Translations under genes and position numbers: made by a program | In this document: in pieces, positions 44,074-55,524 of the stretch | Layout: each line of letters starts with the position of its first letter | Position numbering within the stretch: the first letter of the stretch is position 1 | From: Ochotona curzoniae | Lineage: Eukaryota; Chordata; Mammalia; Lagomorpha; Ochotonidae | NCBI RefSeq assembly: GCF_017591425.1 | Contig: NW_024464918.1 | Location: 24,890,001 to 24,954,000, forward strand | Direction: 5' to 3' | DNA: 64,000 bases | The notes under the pieces: model-generated | Databases searched by the model: none | What the model saw: only the letters and a program-made list of their open reading frames with translations | Told to the model about the DNA's origin: nothing

Positions 44074-44819
44074 GGATCACATCACTCTTGTTCTATCCTG
44101 ACCTCAAAGTACTTGCGCTGACTGCAGCAGGAAGCAGCTCACTCCTGGCTCAACAAGATTTCTCTACTTCTCTCTGCTTCTCTTCTTGGGCATTGCTGTC
44201 TCTGATCCTTAGCTTTCTGTGCCACAAAGGGTCTGTCTGTTCTGTTTTCTAAACCCAGGAGACAAAAGGCAAGCTCTCCAGATTTTCTCCTAGAGCCCCC
44301 ATGTGCTTGGCTTATTGTAATTTGGAAGCCCCTCCTCCTTCAGGAACTGGATCTCCTGGGAACTCAGTTCTGAGCTAGAGCTTATTGTACAGGATGATTC
44401 CTAAGGGTAGCTGTGGGAAGCGGGCAAGCCATGGGAGATGCAGAACAGCTGTAAGGGCTGTCTTTAATCTCTAACAGCTATTTTGAGTGGCCCCCAAGTG
44501 GCTCATCTGTCACGGAGGATGTCAATATCCAGGGGTCCTATGCACTCTTGCCTTTGCAGCCCAAATAGTCACAGAAAAAAATTTTTTTTTCTCCCTGCCT
44601 GAGGTTGGAGGTTGGAGAAATTCAAATACTTCAGGGCAATAGGAGAACAATAGGCGATGCCTGTTCGGCTCCTGGATTCAGCATGGTGGAGTTTGGGACA
44701 TTGGAGGTATTCTCAGAGTGACATAGCAGGAGGGGAAGCTCACGCTGTCTTTGCCTCACAAATACATAATTTAAAAATTGCACAGGGTCAACACAACAGC
44801 TCGATGAGTACATTCTCAC
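44074..44819. other. unassigned non-coding DNA
   Basis: GC content is a little higher than around it. No nameable repeat. Confidence 0.5.
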
Positions 44820-45115
44820 ATTGGAAGCACCAGTAGCCCATGTAGGCCATGTTCATGTCCTGGCTGCTCCACTTCCCATCCAGCTCCCTGCTTGTGGCCT
44901 GGGAAAGCAGTCGGGGGCAGCCCAAAGCCTTGGAACCCTGCACCCACTTGGGAGACCGAGAAGTTGCTCCTGGCTCCTGATTTCAACTTGGCTCAGCACC
45001 AGCCATTTTGGCCATTTGGGAAGTAAACCAGTAGATGGGAAGATCTTTCTGTTTCTGCTTCTCTTTGTAAATCTTATCTACCTTTCCAATAAAAATAAAT
45101 AAATCTTTAAAAAGT
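44820..45115 (+). mobile_element. CSINE, 5' end missing
   Basis: Starts inside the SINE (CCATGTAGGCCATGTTCATG), then CTGGCTGCTCCACTTCCCAT, CTGCTTGTGGCCTGGGAAAG, CCCAAAGCCTTGGAACCC and an AATAAAAATAAATAAATC tail. The A-box half is lost. Confidence 0.93.
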
Positions 45116-45127
45116 ATTTGCACAAAA

Positions 45128-45214
45128 TTACTTTTAAAAGATTGTTTACCTTGCAAAAATTTTTACATTTATGCATATTTTCCATCTTACACCTTTTACA
45201 TAAACTTTTTGAAG
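45128..45214 (+). mobile_element. MITE-like element, copy B
   Basis: TTTTAAAAGATTGTTTACCT, TGCAAAAATTTTTACATTTA, TGCATATTTTCCATC and the end ACATAAACTTTTTGAAG. Same order as copy A read on its minus strand. Confidence 0.5.
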
Positions 45215-46352
45215 TTTGATTATATAATAAGTTTCTTATCCAATTCATAGACATCATTCTGAGAAAGTCATGTGGGCTATTTTAGATTGCTACAGATCCA
45301 CTAGTCAATTCCAGTATGGTTTTTTAAACCCTAGCCCAGGTAGCCATTATTGTTACAGACTTGAAATGCAATCTTTATGAGGTATAACTTGAAAAACCAT
45401 TGTGAAAGTAAACCAGCAGCTTCTCCTTATGCAATCATTGTGGCCCCTCTGTTCAGCTCCTGGAGTACCCTAATCCCAGATGAGATGGGACATCTCTCTC
45501 AGTTCTAAACATTGCACTTAATCCATAAACCTGGTTGAGGAAAAAAGGCGTAAAGATAAGTAAAAAGGAACTATTGTCTTATAACATGTTTAAAAACTGT
45601 CTGTGGCGGAGTTGAAAGCAGTTGGTATTTTGTCAGACTCTGTGAAAAACATGAAAAAGAATGTTTGTTTTGTGTGTGTTTGAAGTGGGAAGCATTCTTT
45701 TGAGATTAGGAATGAAAGACAGTGTTATAAACTTGGCAACTGGTGGATTTGTTAAGAGTGAGGACATAAAGGAGGGATGCTGAGGGGAGAGGGGCAGGAA
45801 CAAGTCCACTTAGTGCATTTCTCAGGTTCTTTCAGTGAAATGCTTGACAGATTTTCCTCTAAAACTTTGATGCAACGTTAAGTGAAATGTCTTCTCTGTG
45901 AAAGGGTGCTTCCATCCAAGACATTTGTTTTCTATAAGAAACTTCCTCTAATTACCAACCAGCCAACATAATTTGGCTGAAATTACAAGTGTTCCAAGTG
46001 AGATGGTTTTAGCATACCCACACCCAAAATAATGAGGACAACAAATGAGAATCAACATAATGAGGAATAGTAGAGAGTATGAAGCTATTTGTGGTTAGCT
46101 GTAAGTAGGGCCAAACCCCGCTGATTACTTTATTGTCTATTACATAGAAAAAAAAATACAGAACTTGCTAAGGAAATTTCCTGATTCCTACCTCTTGGTT
46201 TATACCCACATCCGGACTTCTTCTATCCCCACACCCTATGACAAAAGGCTCTATGCTTCTACTCAGGGCTACCTCCTTAACCCATTCTATTCTAACTTCT
46301 GTGAGGACTTAGGCTCATCACTGACTTCTCCACTGACTTGTATCTTTAGCTT
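45215..46352. other. unassigned non-coding DNA
   Basis: No nameable repeat or gene in 1.1 kb. Confidence 0.5.
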
Positions 46353-46365
46353 CCCCCCCCCCCCC
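46353..46365. repeat. poly-C run
   Basis: Thirteen C in a row, a site prone to sequencing length error. Confidence 0.95.
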
Positions 46366-46714
46366 ATTTTCTCCCATTATTTAACTTATCCATGTTCTCC
46401 CAACTCTTTCTTCCCTAATCCCGGTACGGAGTGGTCCTCTCGTACTACCCCTACAAGCTGTTTTCTACCCTTGTTTTGGCTGTAAGACTCTTTCTGGGTT
46501 TTCTTTTCACTTCTCCAGTGTTCCTTGTTATGTTATGTTAGATCCCTATCCCTAATGTCTACTAAAAGCACTCTGTGTCTGAATCCTAAGTGCCAAAAGA
46601 GATATGTGGATTTTTGCTTCTTATCAATATCTCCATAGAATTAAACTCTAATTATTATGCTGTCTTAAAGGTCTTTTCTTTCCTTTCATTATGCTTTATA
46701 TCCAAATCTGATTT
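46366..46714. other. unassigned non-coding DNA
   Basis: Contains the chance-like 12-base match to the sarcin-ricin loop that is discussed among the rejected items. Confidence 0.5.
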
Positions 46715-47034
46715 GGGGGCCAGTGTCGTAGCCTAGTGGCTAAAGTCCTTGCCTTGCATGCACCTACATCCCATATGGGCACTGGTCTGTATCCCAGCAG
46801 CCTGGCGTCCCATCCAGCTCCCTGCCTGTGGCCTGGGAAAGCAATCGAGCATGGCCCAAAGCCTTGGGACCCTGCACCCGTGTGGGAGACATGGAAAAAG
46901 CTCCAGGCTCCTGGCTTCAGACTGGTTCAGTGCTGGCTGTTGCAGTCACTTGGGAAATAAATCAGTGGAGGAAAGATCTTTCTTTCTGCCTCTCCTCCTC
47001 TCAGTATATCTGACTTTTCAATTAAAAAAAAAAA
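46715..47034 (+). mobile_element. CSINE, pika-type, full length
   Basis: GGGGGCCAGTGTCGTAGCCT, AGTGGCTAAAGTCCTTGCCT, CATCCCATATGGGCACTGGT, CATCCAGCTCCCTGCCTGTG, GGCCCAAAGCCTTGGGACCC and a pure A tail of about 11. Head and A box are intact; the B box is altered (GGTCTGTATCC). Confidence 0.95.
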
Positions 47035-47469
47035 CTGACTAACTGTTATCATCTGACACCTCCTTTTTATCTATTCCAGTAATTCTAGACCTAATAATCC
47101 CACTTACCAGATACCTCTTTTGAGATGGTTTTTAGACTGTTCATATTGTATCTAACTGAATTTCATTACCTCCAGCTGAACGTGTATTTATTCCAAAAAA
47201 TTTTATGTTATCTCCAAGGGGTTCTCCAGCATCGTTCTCTAAGTAGTATTATCCAGGAACCTGGAAGTTCTTTGATGACTTCACTCAGTATTCCTTCTGT
47301 CCTGATGCTGCCTACTTAGTAGACATCTGTTCAAACATCTACCTTTTAACTAAGAAGTCGCTTTTCACCCCAGTGGCTTTCTTCTGTTCCCTCTTATCAT
47401 CTAGACAACAAGAGCATTCTCTGCCTCCAGTCTTGTTGCTCCGTGACACTTCTTTGTACAATCCATAAC
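47035..47469. other. unassigned DNA, perhaps LINE2
   Basis: May be the more decayed 5' continuation of the L2 that follows, but I cannot align it. Confidence 0.35.
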
Positions 47470-47816
47470 ATGGCTGAAAGCCCTTTAAGATCCCTTCTCT
47501 GTCCAGAAACACACCCCGTGTTTATGCGACTCTCCTCAGCATTCTCCCACATATTCTGTATCCCTGTTCCTGCACATCATACCAGTCCTCTGGACTCCTT
47601 CTTTAAGGACACCTGTCATCTGGAGGAAGTCAAAATTATCCCAAGAAATATCATGTTTACTCACTTTCCTGAGCTGCTTCTGCCATTATTTTCAATATTC
47701 ATTGCCATAATTTAATCTCATATCCTTACTAAAATATAAGCTCATAAAAGGCAAAATAATATTCTGTTTGTTTTTCACAATATACCCTAGGACTAGAATA
47801 GTATCGTATTAATTAT
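47470..47816 (+). mobile_element. LINE2 3'-end fossil
   Basis: ATTCTCCCACATATTCTGTA, CTGTCATCTGGAGGAAGTCA, then TATAAGCTCATAAAAGGCAA, CACAATATACCCTAGGACTA, GAATAGTA. The last parts follow the L2 terminus ('gactgtaagctccttgagggcag... tatccccagtgcctagcacagtgcc'). The final bases continue on the far side of the CSINE at 48163. Confidence 0.55.
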
Positions 47817-47830
47817 AATTGTTCAAATTT

Positions 47831-48162
47831 GGGGCCTGGCGCGATAGCCTTGCAGCTGAAGTCCTCACTTTACACACTCCTGGATACCATATGGGCACAG
47901 ATTCTAATTGTGGAGGCTCCACTTCACATCCAGCTCTCTGCTTGTGGCCTGGGAAAGCAGTCGAGGACGGCCCAAAGCCTTGGGACCCTGCACTCACGTA
48001 GGAGACCTGGAGGAGGCTCCTAGTTCCTACCTTCTGATCAGCGCAGCTTCGGTCATTGCGGTCACTTGGGGAGTGAATCAGCAGATGGAAGATCTTCCTT
48101 TCTGTCTCTCCTCCTCTCTGTGTATATCTGACTTTCTAATAAAAATAAAATAAATTAAAATA
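47831..48162 (+). mobile_element. young CSINE with perfect target-site duplication
   Basis: GGGGCCTGGCGCGATAGCCT, GATACCATATGGGCACAG, CTGCTTGTGGCCTGGGAAAG, GTCGAGGACGGCCCAAAGCC, GTGTATATCTGACTTTC and an AATAAAATAAATT tail. AATTGTTCAAATTT flanks it at 47817-47830 and 48163-48176. It landed in the terminal part of an L2. Confidence 0.96.
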
Positions 48163-48176
48163 AATTGTTCAAATTT

Positions 48177-49026
48177 GTTAATGAATGTGAACATGTAAAG
48201 GTACTAGAAAACTGCTTGCCTGTGGGAAAATGTTTTTTGATTCATCATTCTTCTAATCAAATAAAGTAATGGGAATATTTTGTTACTTTTAATTTTTGAT
48301 AGCACTTTAGGTCTAGACTTGTCTTAAGATCAAAGAAAGGTGTTTCAAATATTTTCTACTTGCTACCAACCATGTGTATACTGTATAAAGATCCTTGAGG
48401 AGGTCAGAAACAAGCTTGCACACCCTGGTTTATATTGACTTTTTTTCATTTCCGTTTGGAGTATCTTACCTCTATCAGCCAGGGCCCACTCCACCCTCAA
48501 CTCCCACCCCTGTCCATGCTTACTGGGCATTGCACAAAGGTACGCAGCCAGCAGAGCCAATGAAGATGAAAATAAAGCCCAAGCCCTGGCGTAGCTATAG
48601 GACTGTAGAGACCCCAGACGTACAGGTGTCTTTTTGTAATTTGTGTGCTCAGACAGCAGAATACCATTTTACATTTTAAAGATAGACCACCAAAATGCTA
48701 GCAGAAGACTACGTGCCACCTTGTCCTAACTGTGTAAGCTCTCATTTCAAAAGTCAACTGTGACACATGGAAATCACAAAAGACAGCTAAGTCCAATCTA
48801 GATTTTCTATTCCATTGCCTAGTGTGAATGTTAGCTAGCTGACCACTAAGAAGCATCCCTGTTTGAAAGCCTTTACATTGCTCATACTGTTTTGCATTTG
48901 GATTACAATGCTAGCTCCTTCCTGATGAAAATAATCACTTCAGCAGATTTTTTTTAGTGATAATTTTGGTGAACAGTTCACTTCAACTTTAGCAAAGGCA
49001 GGCAACAATGTGTGTATTTGGTTGTG
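48177..49026. other. unassigned non-coding DNA
   Basis: Nothing nameable. Confidence 0.5.
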
Positions 49027-49072
49027 AGCCGGAATGGGAAGTGGGGCCTCCAGGATTAGAATCAGTGCCCAG
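49027..49072 (-). mobile_element. CSINE fragment, antisense
   Basis: GAGCCGGAATGGGAAGTGGG, GCCTCCAGGATTAGAATCAG and TGCCCAG are the B-box region of an antisense CSINE. Both sides are lost. Confidence 0.7.
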
Positions 49073-49525
49073 GAATAAAGTAGAGGTAGACCAAACCCAG
49101 GAGGTTTGAAATGTATCCAGGTTGAATTAAGGAGGCATCTAACCCTCACTGTGTTCCTCAGCTCACTAAATTCAGTCCAAAGTATGCAATTTTCCTGATT
49201 GTATAGTCTTTTGTTTTTAATATTGAATTGCTTAAAAGTGTTTTCTAAATTGTGTTTCCTAGGATGTTAATATGCCTTGCCTGGGGAGAAAGTGGTTCCC
49301 AGCAGATCTGAAAAATGCTAGTCAAAACACAACAGACAGGTTTCTTTGTAGAAGGACTTCTGATGACCACTTCTTAGCTTTTTGGATAACATCAGGTGTG
49401 GAAAGGTTTGTGAAAGGCTCTGCAAAAATAAGTTAGAAATATACGAGGATGGGATGCTATAATGCGTCATATTCTTGAATATATATAACTGAGAAGCCCC
49501 CATCAAAATGCAGTTCTTCAAGGGC
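49073..49525. other. unassigned non-coding DNA
   Basis: Nothing recognised. Confidence 0.5.
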
Positions 49526-49926
49526 TGTTGTCTTAGTCCATTTTGTATTCATAACAGAACTATACAGATGAATAAGTTACAATAAGCACAGATTTCTTTG
49601 GCTCACGATTTTTTTAGGAAGTCCAAGTTCAAGGAGCCACACACGCTAAAGGCTTTATTCTTGCATGATAGGATTTCAGAAGGTAGCATGGATGAGATCA
49701 GGAGAGGTAGTCCAAACTCTCCTCACTCATTGGGAACCTTCTTACTTGGTAACTAACCTACTGCTACAATAAGGCTCACATGATTTAAACAAGGGGTTAG
49801 ACTCCACCTTCCAACACTGTTGCCCCAGAGAACCCCTTTCCGGCAATGCTTTATGAGAGACATGCTCTGCCCCATAAGTTTCAGACTTTCCACACGAACA
49901 ACCAGGTGCACCACTCAAAACAGATA
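49526..49926 (-). mobile_element. MaLR LTR fossil, antisense
   Basis: TGTTGTCTTAGTCCATTTTG, TATTCATAACAGAACTATAC, GGAAGTCCAAGTTCAAGGAG, CTACAATAAGGCTCACATGA, CTCCACCTTCCAACACTGTT and AAGTTTCAGACTTTCCACAC run in the order of an antisense MLT1/MST-type LTR. Confidence 0.6.
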
Positions 49927-50017
49927 GATATGATGGATGCAACCCCCCCCCACACATACACACAACCTGTTGATCCTTTTGGTTTGTTTCTGTGAAGAAC
50001 CCTGGGTAATGTGAGGA

Positions 50018-50157
50018 CTTCTTAATGATCACGGAAAATGCATATATTGAAAAATTTTTGTGTGGATTTTAATTTTTTATACTGAAGTAGTTTCATTTTA
50101 ATTTTAATAATTTTCCTTTTACTTTTAATAATTCCATTTCCCACAGAGTTTTTGAAG
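50018..50157 (-). mobile_element. MITE-like element, copy E
   Basis: 140 bp with both ends: CTTCTTAATGATCACGGAAA on the left and CCCACAGAGTTTTTGAAG on the right, an imperfect inverted repeat of about 23 bp. Between them are ATGCATATATTGAAAAATTT and TTACTTTTAATAATTCC, shared with copy A. TTTTAATTTT repeats have lengthened the centre. Confidence 0.6.
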
Positions 50158-50399
50158 TACCCTCAATCATCTTACTTTTACCAGGACCAGAGAGCCTTTC
50201 TAGCCTCCTATTACATCCGCATTTCTCACTATAACTCACCAGTAGAATAATTTAGTTCAAGCGATAGAATCCTCTGGTTTTTAAATACATCTTTACTTGA
50301 CCAAATTAGTACCTTAATTAGCCTTGCTGTTGTAGTTAAATGTATCATGGTGATCTTGAACATTTTTAATAAGTAGATTTACATTAAAGACCAAGTGTT

Positions 50400-50830
50400 A
50401 AAATCGTTTAAACTTGAAAGGCCTGGCTTGAAATGAAATGTAACAGATTATGGTGGATGCTACTGAGCTGCAAATAAGCTTTAATTGAAACTCAAACATT
50501 GTTTATTGTCCCTTAATTATTGAATCGTTATTCATCCAACCTTCTTGATTCTCTGTTAAATAATCATGCTTGTATTTCACCCCAGCCTTTCTGTTTAGCT
50601 AATCAATTAATTAAGGATGCAGATATTATTCATTCATTAGCATTCTAATGGGCAGATTGATTCCCTATAGCCCAAACATTTACATGTATTCAGCTTTTGA
50701 GCTCAGTTTTATCCCCTTTTAAGTGATTATCATTCTTAATTGCATATGATAGAAAATCATGCCATCAAACATGCAATCCATTCTGCCTTATTAAAACTGC
50801 CCAGTGAAGATGAGGTTCAAGTGTTGGGGG
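50400..50830. other. candidate conserved non-coding element / enhancer
   Basis: Repeat-free, AT-rich and dense in homeodomain and POU-like words: AGCTTTAATTGAAAC, CCCTTAATTATTGAATCG, AGCTAATCAATTAATTAAGG, CATTCATTAGCATTCTAATG, CAGATTGATT, TTAATTGCATATGAT. Such clusters are usual in developmental enhancers in gene-poor regions. Function is inferred only. Confidence 0.4.
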
Positions 50831-51295
50831 AGCACTACCATGCAACCTCTTGTAGTTAGATTACAGTCTGCCTCCATCTCTGCAGAAAAGAAAATGTGAA
50901 CCTTCTTTGCTTGTTTTCTTCTTGTTCAGATGGATAGAAGCTTCCTTATGTCTCTTTCTCTGTAAGCTTCTGTAGCCCTTTAGTCAAACACAAGTGGCCT
51001 TTTGTAACTGCTTTCCCAAACAAAGATTGTTTTCTAAGAATAATATGTTAACATTTTCTAGATGTGACTATATTTAACTGTTTTGTCCTTGATTGTACAG
51101 CTAGGAATTAGTGAAATTAGAATTCAAATCAACTTTTTTCTTCCTGAATAAGGAATTCAATCTCTTATTCTCAACATTGTGTTTGGTTTCAAATTTGAAG
51201 ATATCCATTAGATCATTAAATGTTAGTCTCTGCGCTAGCAGGATGTATTATATCTTATCATCCCCCAAATCTTACTTGGTATTGTTGCTATTTGT
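50831..51295. other. unassigned non-coding DNA
   Basis: Repeat-free in appearance and may belong to the same conserved block as the left neighbour. Confidence 0.4.
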
Positions 51296-51645
51296 AAAAA
51301 ATTTATGTATTTACTTATTTGACAGGTGGAGGTAGGGTGAGGAAAGGAGGAAAAGAGAGGCTGGGGGTGGGAGAGAGAGAGAGAGAGAGAGTTCTCAACT
51401 GCTGGTTTTACCCCTCAAATGGCTGCAACACCTGAAAAGGCCAAAACCAGAATTTGACAGTTCTGTCCAGATCTCTCAAGTGAGTGACAGGAGCACGACT
51501 CCATGAAGCATCATTCCTACCTCCTACTGTCTGCATTAACAAGAAGCTGCAGTCCAGAACTGGATCCAGTGATGGAATCCAGGCATTCTGTTGTGGAATG
51601 CAGATATTTTGCTAAGCCTGCCTCTATTATTGCCAGTTGGCAAAG
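51296..51645 (-). mobile_element. CSINE, old, with (GA)n expansion
   Basis: AATTTATGTATTTACTTATT tail, an expanded GA run at 51371-51391, TCAACTGCTGGTTTTACCCC, TCAAATGGCTGCAACACCTG, GAACTGGATCCAGTGATGGA, and a poorly kept head near 51620. Among the most decayed CSINEs here. Confidence 0.75.
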
Positions 51646-52559
51646 AATAATCCAAATACAGCAAGATAAAGTAATTTACATAGCTAACATTGATATATTT
51701 CGAGTTCAGGTTCAAGTCCACTGTACCTGGGCTCTTAACAATGCGAAGTAAGTGCAGTGCTTGGGAATGTTCGTTTCTTATTTGAGTTAAATATGTGAAT
51801 GTGTGTTCCCTCAAACCCTCATTCCTCTCTCCTTTGTCTTTCCTGCCTATGCAATGGCAGTATTCCAGGACACATATAAAAGAATCAGATACATACGGAA
51901 TAAAAAGTGATACCAAAATAATACTTAAGAACTTTTATAGATACAGAGGGATAAAATAAACACAGAGGGATAAATTAATATATATTTTAAATATATTTGA
52001 AAATATTTTGGCTTATTTTACTTTCCTTGAAAATTAGCTAGATATGTATATAGACTAGAATAGGGATAAGAAGGAAAATATATAAAACAGTTGGAAAAGA
52101 GAAGTGGTTTGATTTTTCTTTCTGCTTTTATATACATACAAGAGAAGACTTTGTCCTCCAAACACTCTGTAATATAAGCATTTTTATCTCATTTAAAATA
52201 GCCATTATACTTTAGGTAACAAAATTTAAGCAACAATCTCCTGATAGTTGTGTGAGTATTAAGGTAACCGTTGCACTTAAGCTCTCTTCCCAGGAGATCT
52301 CAGACTCGGCATTCTGAAGGAAGTGGATTGACGGATGGGTAGATGACGCTGCTTCAGCTTGCAGCTTCCTACTCATCCACAGTCACATGCTTCCATCCGT
52401 CTGTACAAGTGACTGAGGCACTGTTCCTGTTTTCAAACGATGATGACTTTTGAGATGTAAAAGATCAACGTAAAGGTGGGATCTAGGGAACAACATTGGC
52501 AACGGGGAGCAGAGTGTACCAAGGGCTGAAGAAGGTAACACTGACAGCTTCTTGTCTCA
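51646..52559. other. unassigned DNA with a short duplication
   Basis: ACAGAGGGATAAA occurs at 51944-51956 and 51962-51974. 51975-52030 is very AT-rich. Confidence 0.5.
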
Positions 52560-52765
52560 TTTTTAGTTTTTTTTCGTTGACATAATAATTGTGTATTTCA
52601 AGGAATTACAGTGTATCTGCAGTACACTTACACACTGAGGACAATGAGTGCTGATAAAACCAGGATCATTAGCACTTCCATCTCCTTATTGTCTCTTTAG
52701 GTTTGGAGCCTTTAGACTTTTGCTTCTTTGTAAGATTTATGATAAATTATGGTGTACTAGATTAC
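52560..52765 (-). mobile_element. ancient L1M 3'-end fossil
   Basis: TTTTTTCGTTGACATAATAA, TTGTGTATTTCAAGGAATTA, CCAGGATCATTAGCACTTCC, ATCTCCTTATTGTCTC and ATGATAAATTATGGTGTACT follow the well-known antisense L1M 3' UTR. Confidence 0.6.
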
Positions 52766-52785
52766 AGACACACACACACACACAC
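52766..52785. repeat. (CA)n microsatellite
   Basis: Ten CA units. Confidence 0.9.
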
Positions 52786-53059
52786 GTCATGACAGATCAT
52801 GTCAGGTGAGCAATCACAAATACCAAACAAAATTTTAATTTTATAAAATGCAGTCAAAGTGGATATTTAATTTATCTTGTGCCATTCATCCCACCTGAGT
52901 CTTGCTCCTTCTCCACTTACCCTTTTACTACATGGTTTAAATAAGGACTGGGGGTCTCAGAAATAAAAGATGGATTAAAGCAAAGATTCGATGGGTGAGA
53001 AGACTAGCAGAGTTGTCACTGGACAACTGGATGAGGGCCACTTAAAATGCATTTTTGAA

Positions 53060-53345
53060 AGGCCTGGCAGCATGATGTGTGTAGAAATGCTAAGAGTAGG
53101 ATCTCATGCCGAGAAACCCAAGTTCAGGCATCAGACACATGTGTGTTACAAGTCTGGCTCTGTTAGTTGCTGACTTCTCTTTAGGGCAATGACTTCCTGT
53201 CTTCATGCTTGGGTTCCCCATTTGCAAAATGAAGAGAGTAATAGTACCTATCACGTAGAGCTACTGTGAGGAGTGAATGAGGAGAGCAGGCAAAGCAATC
53301 AAGTGTAGTGATCAACACAGAATAAGTGCTGCATGAACACCAACT
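53060..53345 (+). mobile_element. MIR fossil, long
   Basis: GTCTGGCTCTGTTAGTTGCT, TCTTTAGGGCAATGACTTCC, CCCCATTTGCAAAATGAAGA, GAGTAATAGTACCTATCACG, GAGCTACTGTGAGGAGTGAA and GAATAAGTGCTGCATGAACA. One of the best preserved MIRs in the window. Confidence 0.85.
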
Positions 53346-54439
53346 TTTAGAAGTAATGCTATTATGTCAGTTCTTTTTTTTTTTTTCTGTGTTGTTTCAA
53401 GTTGTGTAGGTAAAACATCAGATTTAGCATATCACCTGCTCAAGCATGCTGCTCAATTACAATCCTGACTAAGCTGAAGGGAATCAAGCAACAGGCTGAC
53501 ACAGTCTCCAGTGCCATGATCTGAAAAGAGAACCAGTGGGTGTCCCCCTTATAAAAGCAGTGTCTGACAAAAGTAATGGCCCATTGCAATACTTCAGTTG
53601 CTGTGCTCAGCCAAGTACATTTTTGCTCTGCGTTGGACTTGTAAAATCTTGCCGTAACTGTCTGCTTTGCAAATAGAGTTCCATCCACTGCCAGACTCCA
53701 AAATAAGATGCTCAGTTGCTTTGCCCCAGCTGTTCATTTCAGTTAGCGCATGTCAATACAAGAGAGGTCTCTTGTGGTTCAGTGATTTTCCATCACTTGT
53801 CAGTCAGCACAGCCTTCTCCTGGCTCCCTCTTTCTTGGTGCTGAGGCTTCTGAGAGAATTTCTTCCCACATTGCACTTTTCTTTCCCAGGTGCCTGCTTT
53901 CTCATTTTCCTCTTAAATGTTTTATGAAAAACTGGCAACAAGTCTGAACATCGGCCAGATGATGAAAGGCACAGGCTTGGGAGCAAAAAACATACAACCT
54001 CCTCCTGTCTCAAGATAGTCTCCTGCCTAAAACTTTAATCCCTGAGAAACTATCATTGACTTTCTCAGAGACAATCAAGCTAATAATTTGACCAGCTTTG
54101 CAGATAATGATTTGTGTACCAAGATATATTCCAAAGCAAAATATTAGATGAGGCAAGATACTTGCACGTACCCAGGATCCACTACCTGGCTTGCTGTAAG
54201 AGCGGCCTGACAACCTCTGCCATAGGTACACTTCAAGCTTGGAGCTCAGCTTTAAATGACACGAGCTACTGATATGGGAGACGCGGGCAATACAAGGCAA
54301 AGCTACCATAGGATATAGGCTAGAAAATTCAGGACACACATAAAAGAAATATGGTCTGGGGGTTCCTGGAGTTCCACATAAAACTTGTATATGTCTAGCA
54401 GCACAATTATGATAGTTTTCATTAGAGTTTTTTTATTTG
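53346..54439. other. unassigned non-coding DNA
   Basis: A T-run lies at 53375-53386. Overlapping antiparallel frames at 53667-54339 have no domain. Confidence 0.5.
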
Positions 54440-54980
54440 GCCCTTTAATGATCTCATGTGTTTTAAAATTATTTGAGCTATATTAGAGTGAGAGAACTGG
54501 GAGTAAGTGGAGAAATTCTGATTTATTCAAAGTTGCATGCTAAAAGCAGTAGAGCCATTTCAGTTTATTTTCTGCTGCCTAAAGGAGACTGCAGAAAATA
54601 CTGTTTGATTTAATTAGCTCAGATAGAAAAGCTAAATAAAAGTCATAAAAGTGCTTTCATTAGACGAGGGACCTGGTCATTTGCATGCTTGGGAAGTGAG
54701 TAAGAACAGTGGCTGCCCTCAAGTAGCTGATAAACCACATCACTAATTACAGCATAAGACACTTGAAGAATGAACTGCATGTGTTAGATATAGACTGCTC
54801 GTGTTCACCAGCCGCAGGGACCCAGTGGGAAAACGGTATTCCTAACCAGACTTGTTTGTAGCCCGGTATCAGAAGATTTGCAATAAAGGGTAAAATTAGC
54901 TGATGCCTTTGAACTTGAGGGGGAAATATTCACTCTTATTTTCTTTCTAAAATGCAATTACCAACTTGCAGAAAGTACAA
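54440..54980. other. candidate conserved non-coding element
   Basis: Repeat-free and rich in factor-site words: TTTGATTTAATTAGCTCAG, GGTCATTTGCATGC (octamer-like), ATCACTAATTACAGC, AAAATTAGCTGATGCC. Inferred from composition only. Confidence 0.3.
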
Positions 54981-55157
54981 TAAAATCTTTTCAGTTCTTT
55001 CAGAGAAGGCTTGTGAGTACAAGTCCTGACATCCAATCTTTCATCTATTTTATTTGTGGAAAAGGGAAAGCACTTTATATTCCAGGCAACCCCTCTTCTT
55101 TTCTGTTTGCTGATAAGGGCATTTGAAAAGGAACATTGGGGGGAAAAATGTAAAAGT

Positions 55158-55466
55158 TATTTTAAAATTTTATTTGAAAGGTAAATTACAAAGTAAGAGG
55201 GAGACAGAGAAAGATGCTTCATCTGCTGGTTCACTCCTCAAATAGTCACAACAGCTGGTCCTGAGCCAGATCAAAAACCTGAGCCCAGAGCTTCTCCTAG
55301 TCTTCCATATAAGCTCAGGGGCCCAAGCACAGGAGTCCTATCTTCTGCTGCTCTCCCTTGTGCATTAGCAGCGAGCTGGATCTGTCCGAGCAGCCAGGAC
55401 TAAGATACATGCAGCACTCATGTGGCAGATAGCAAATTAATCTGCCACACCACAGCACTGACCCTG
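55158..55466 (-). mobile_element. CSINE, older type, antisense
   Basis: TTATTTTAAAATTTTATTTG, CATCTGCTGGTTCACTCC, TCAGGGGCCCAAGCACAGGA, TTGTGCATTAGCAGCGAGCT, GGATCTGTCCGAGCAGCCAG and the head CACCACAGCACTGACCC. Confidence 0.9.
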
Positions 55467-55495
55467 AACATTGGAAATTGTTGAATTGGTAACAT

Positions 55496-55524
55496 AAAAA
55501 AAAAAAACAAAAAACAAAAAACAA
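55496..55524. repeat. A-rich (AAAAAAC)n tract
   Basis: Poly-A broken by single C at regular intervals. No element precedes it for which it would be a tail. Confidence 0.85.

Noticed and set aside
46437..46451. TCCTCTCGTACT, the complement of the sarcin-ricin loop core AGTACGAGAGGA
   Set aside because: Flanking bases do not match 28S, mitochondrial or bacterial large-subunit rRNA beyond this word, so it is taken as a chance match.
52430..52475. ACGATGATGACTTTTGAGATG, resembling a C/D box snoRNA C box
   Set aside because: No matching D box at the right distance and no terminal stem were found.
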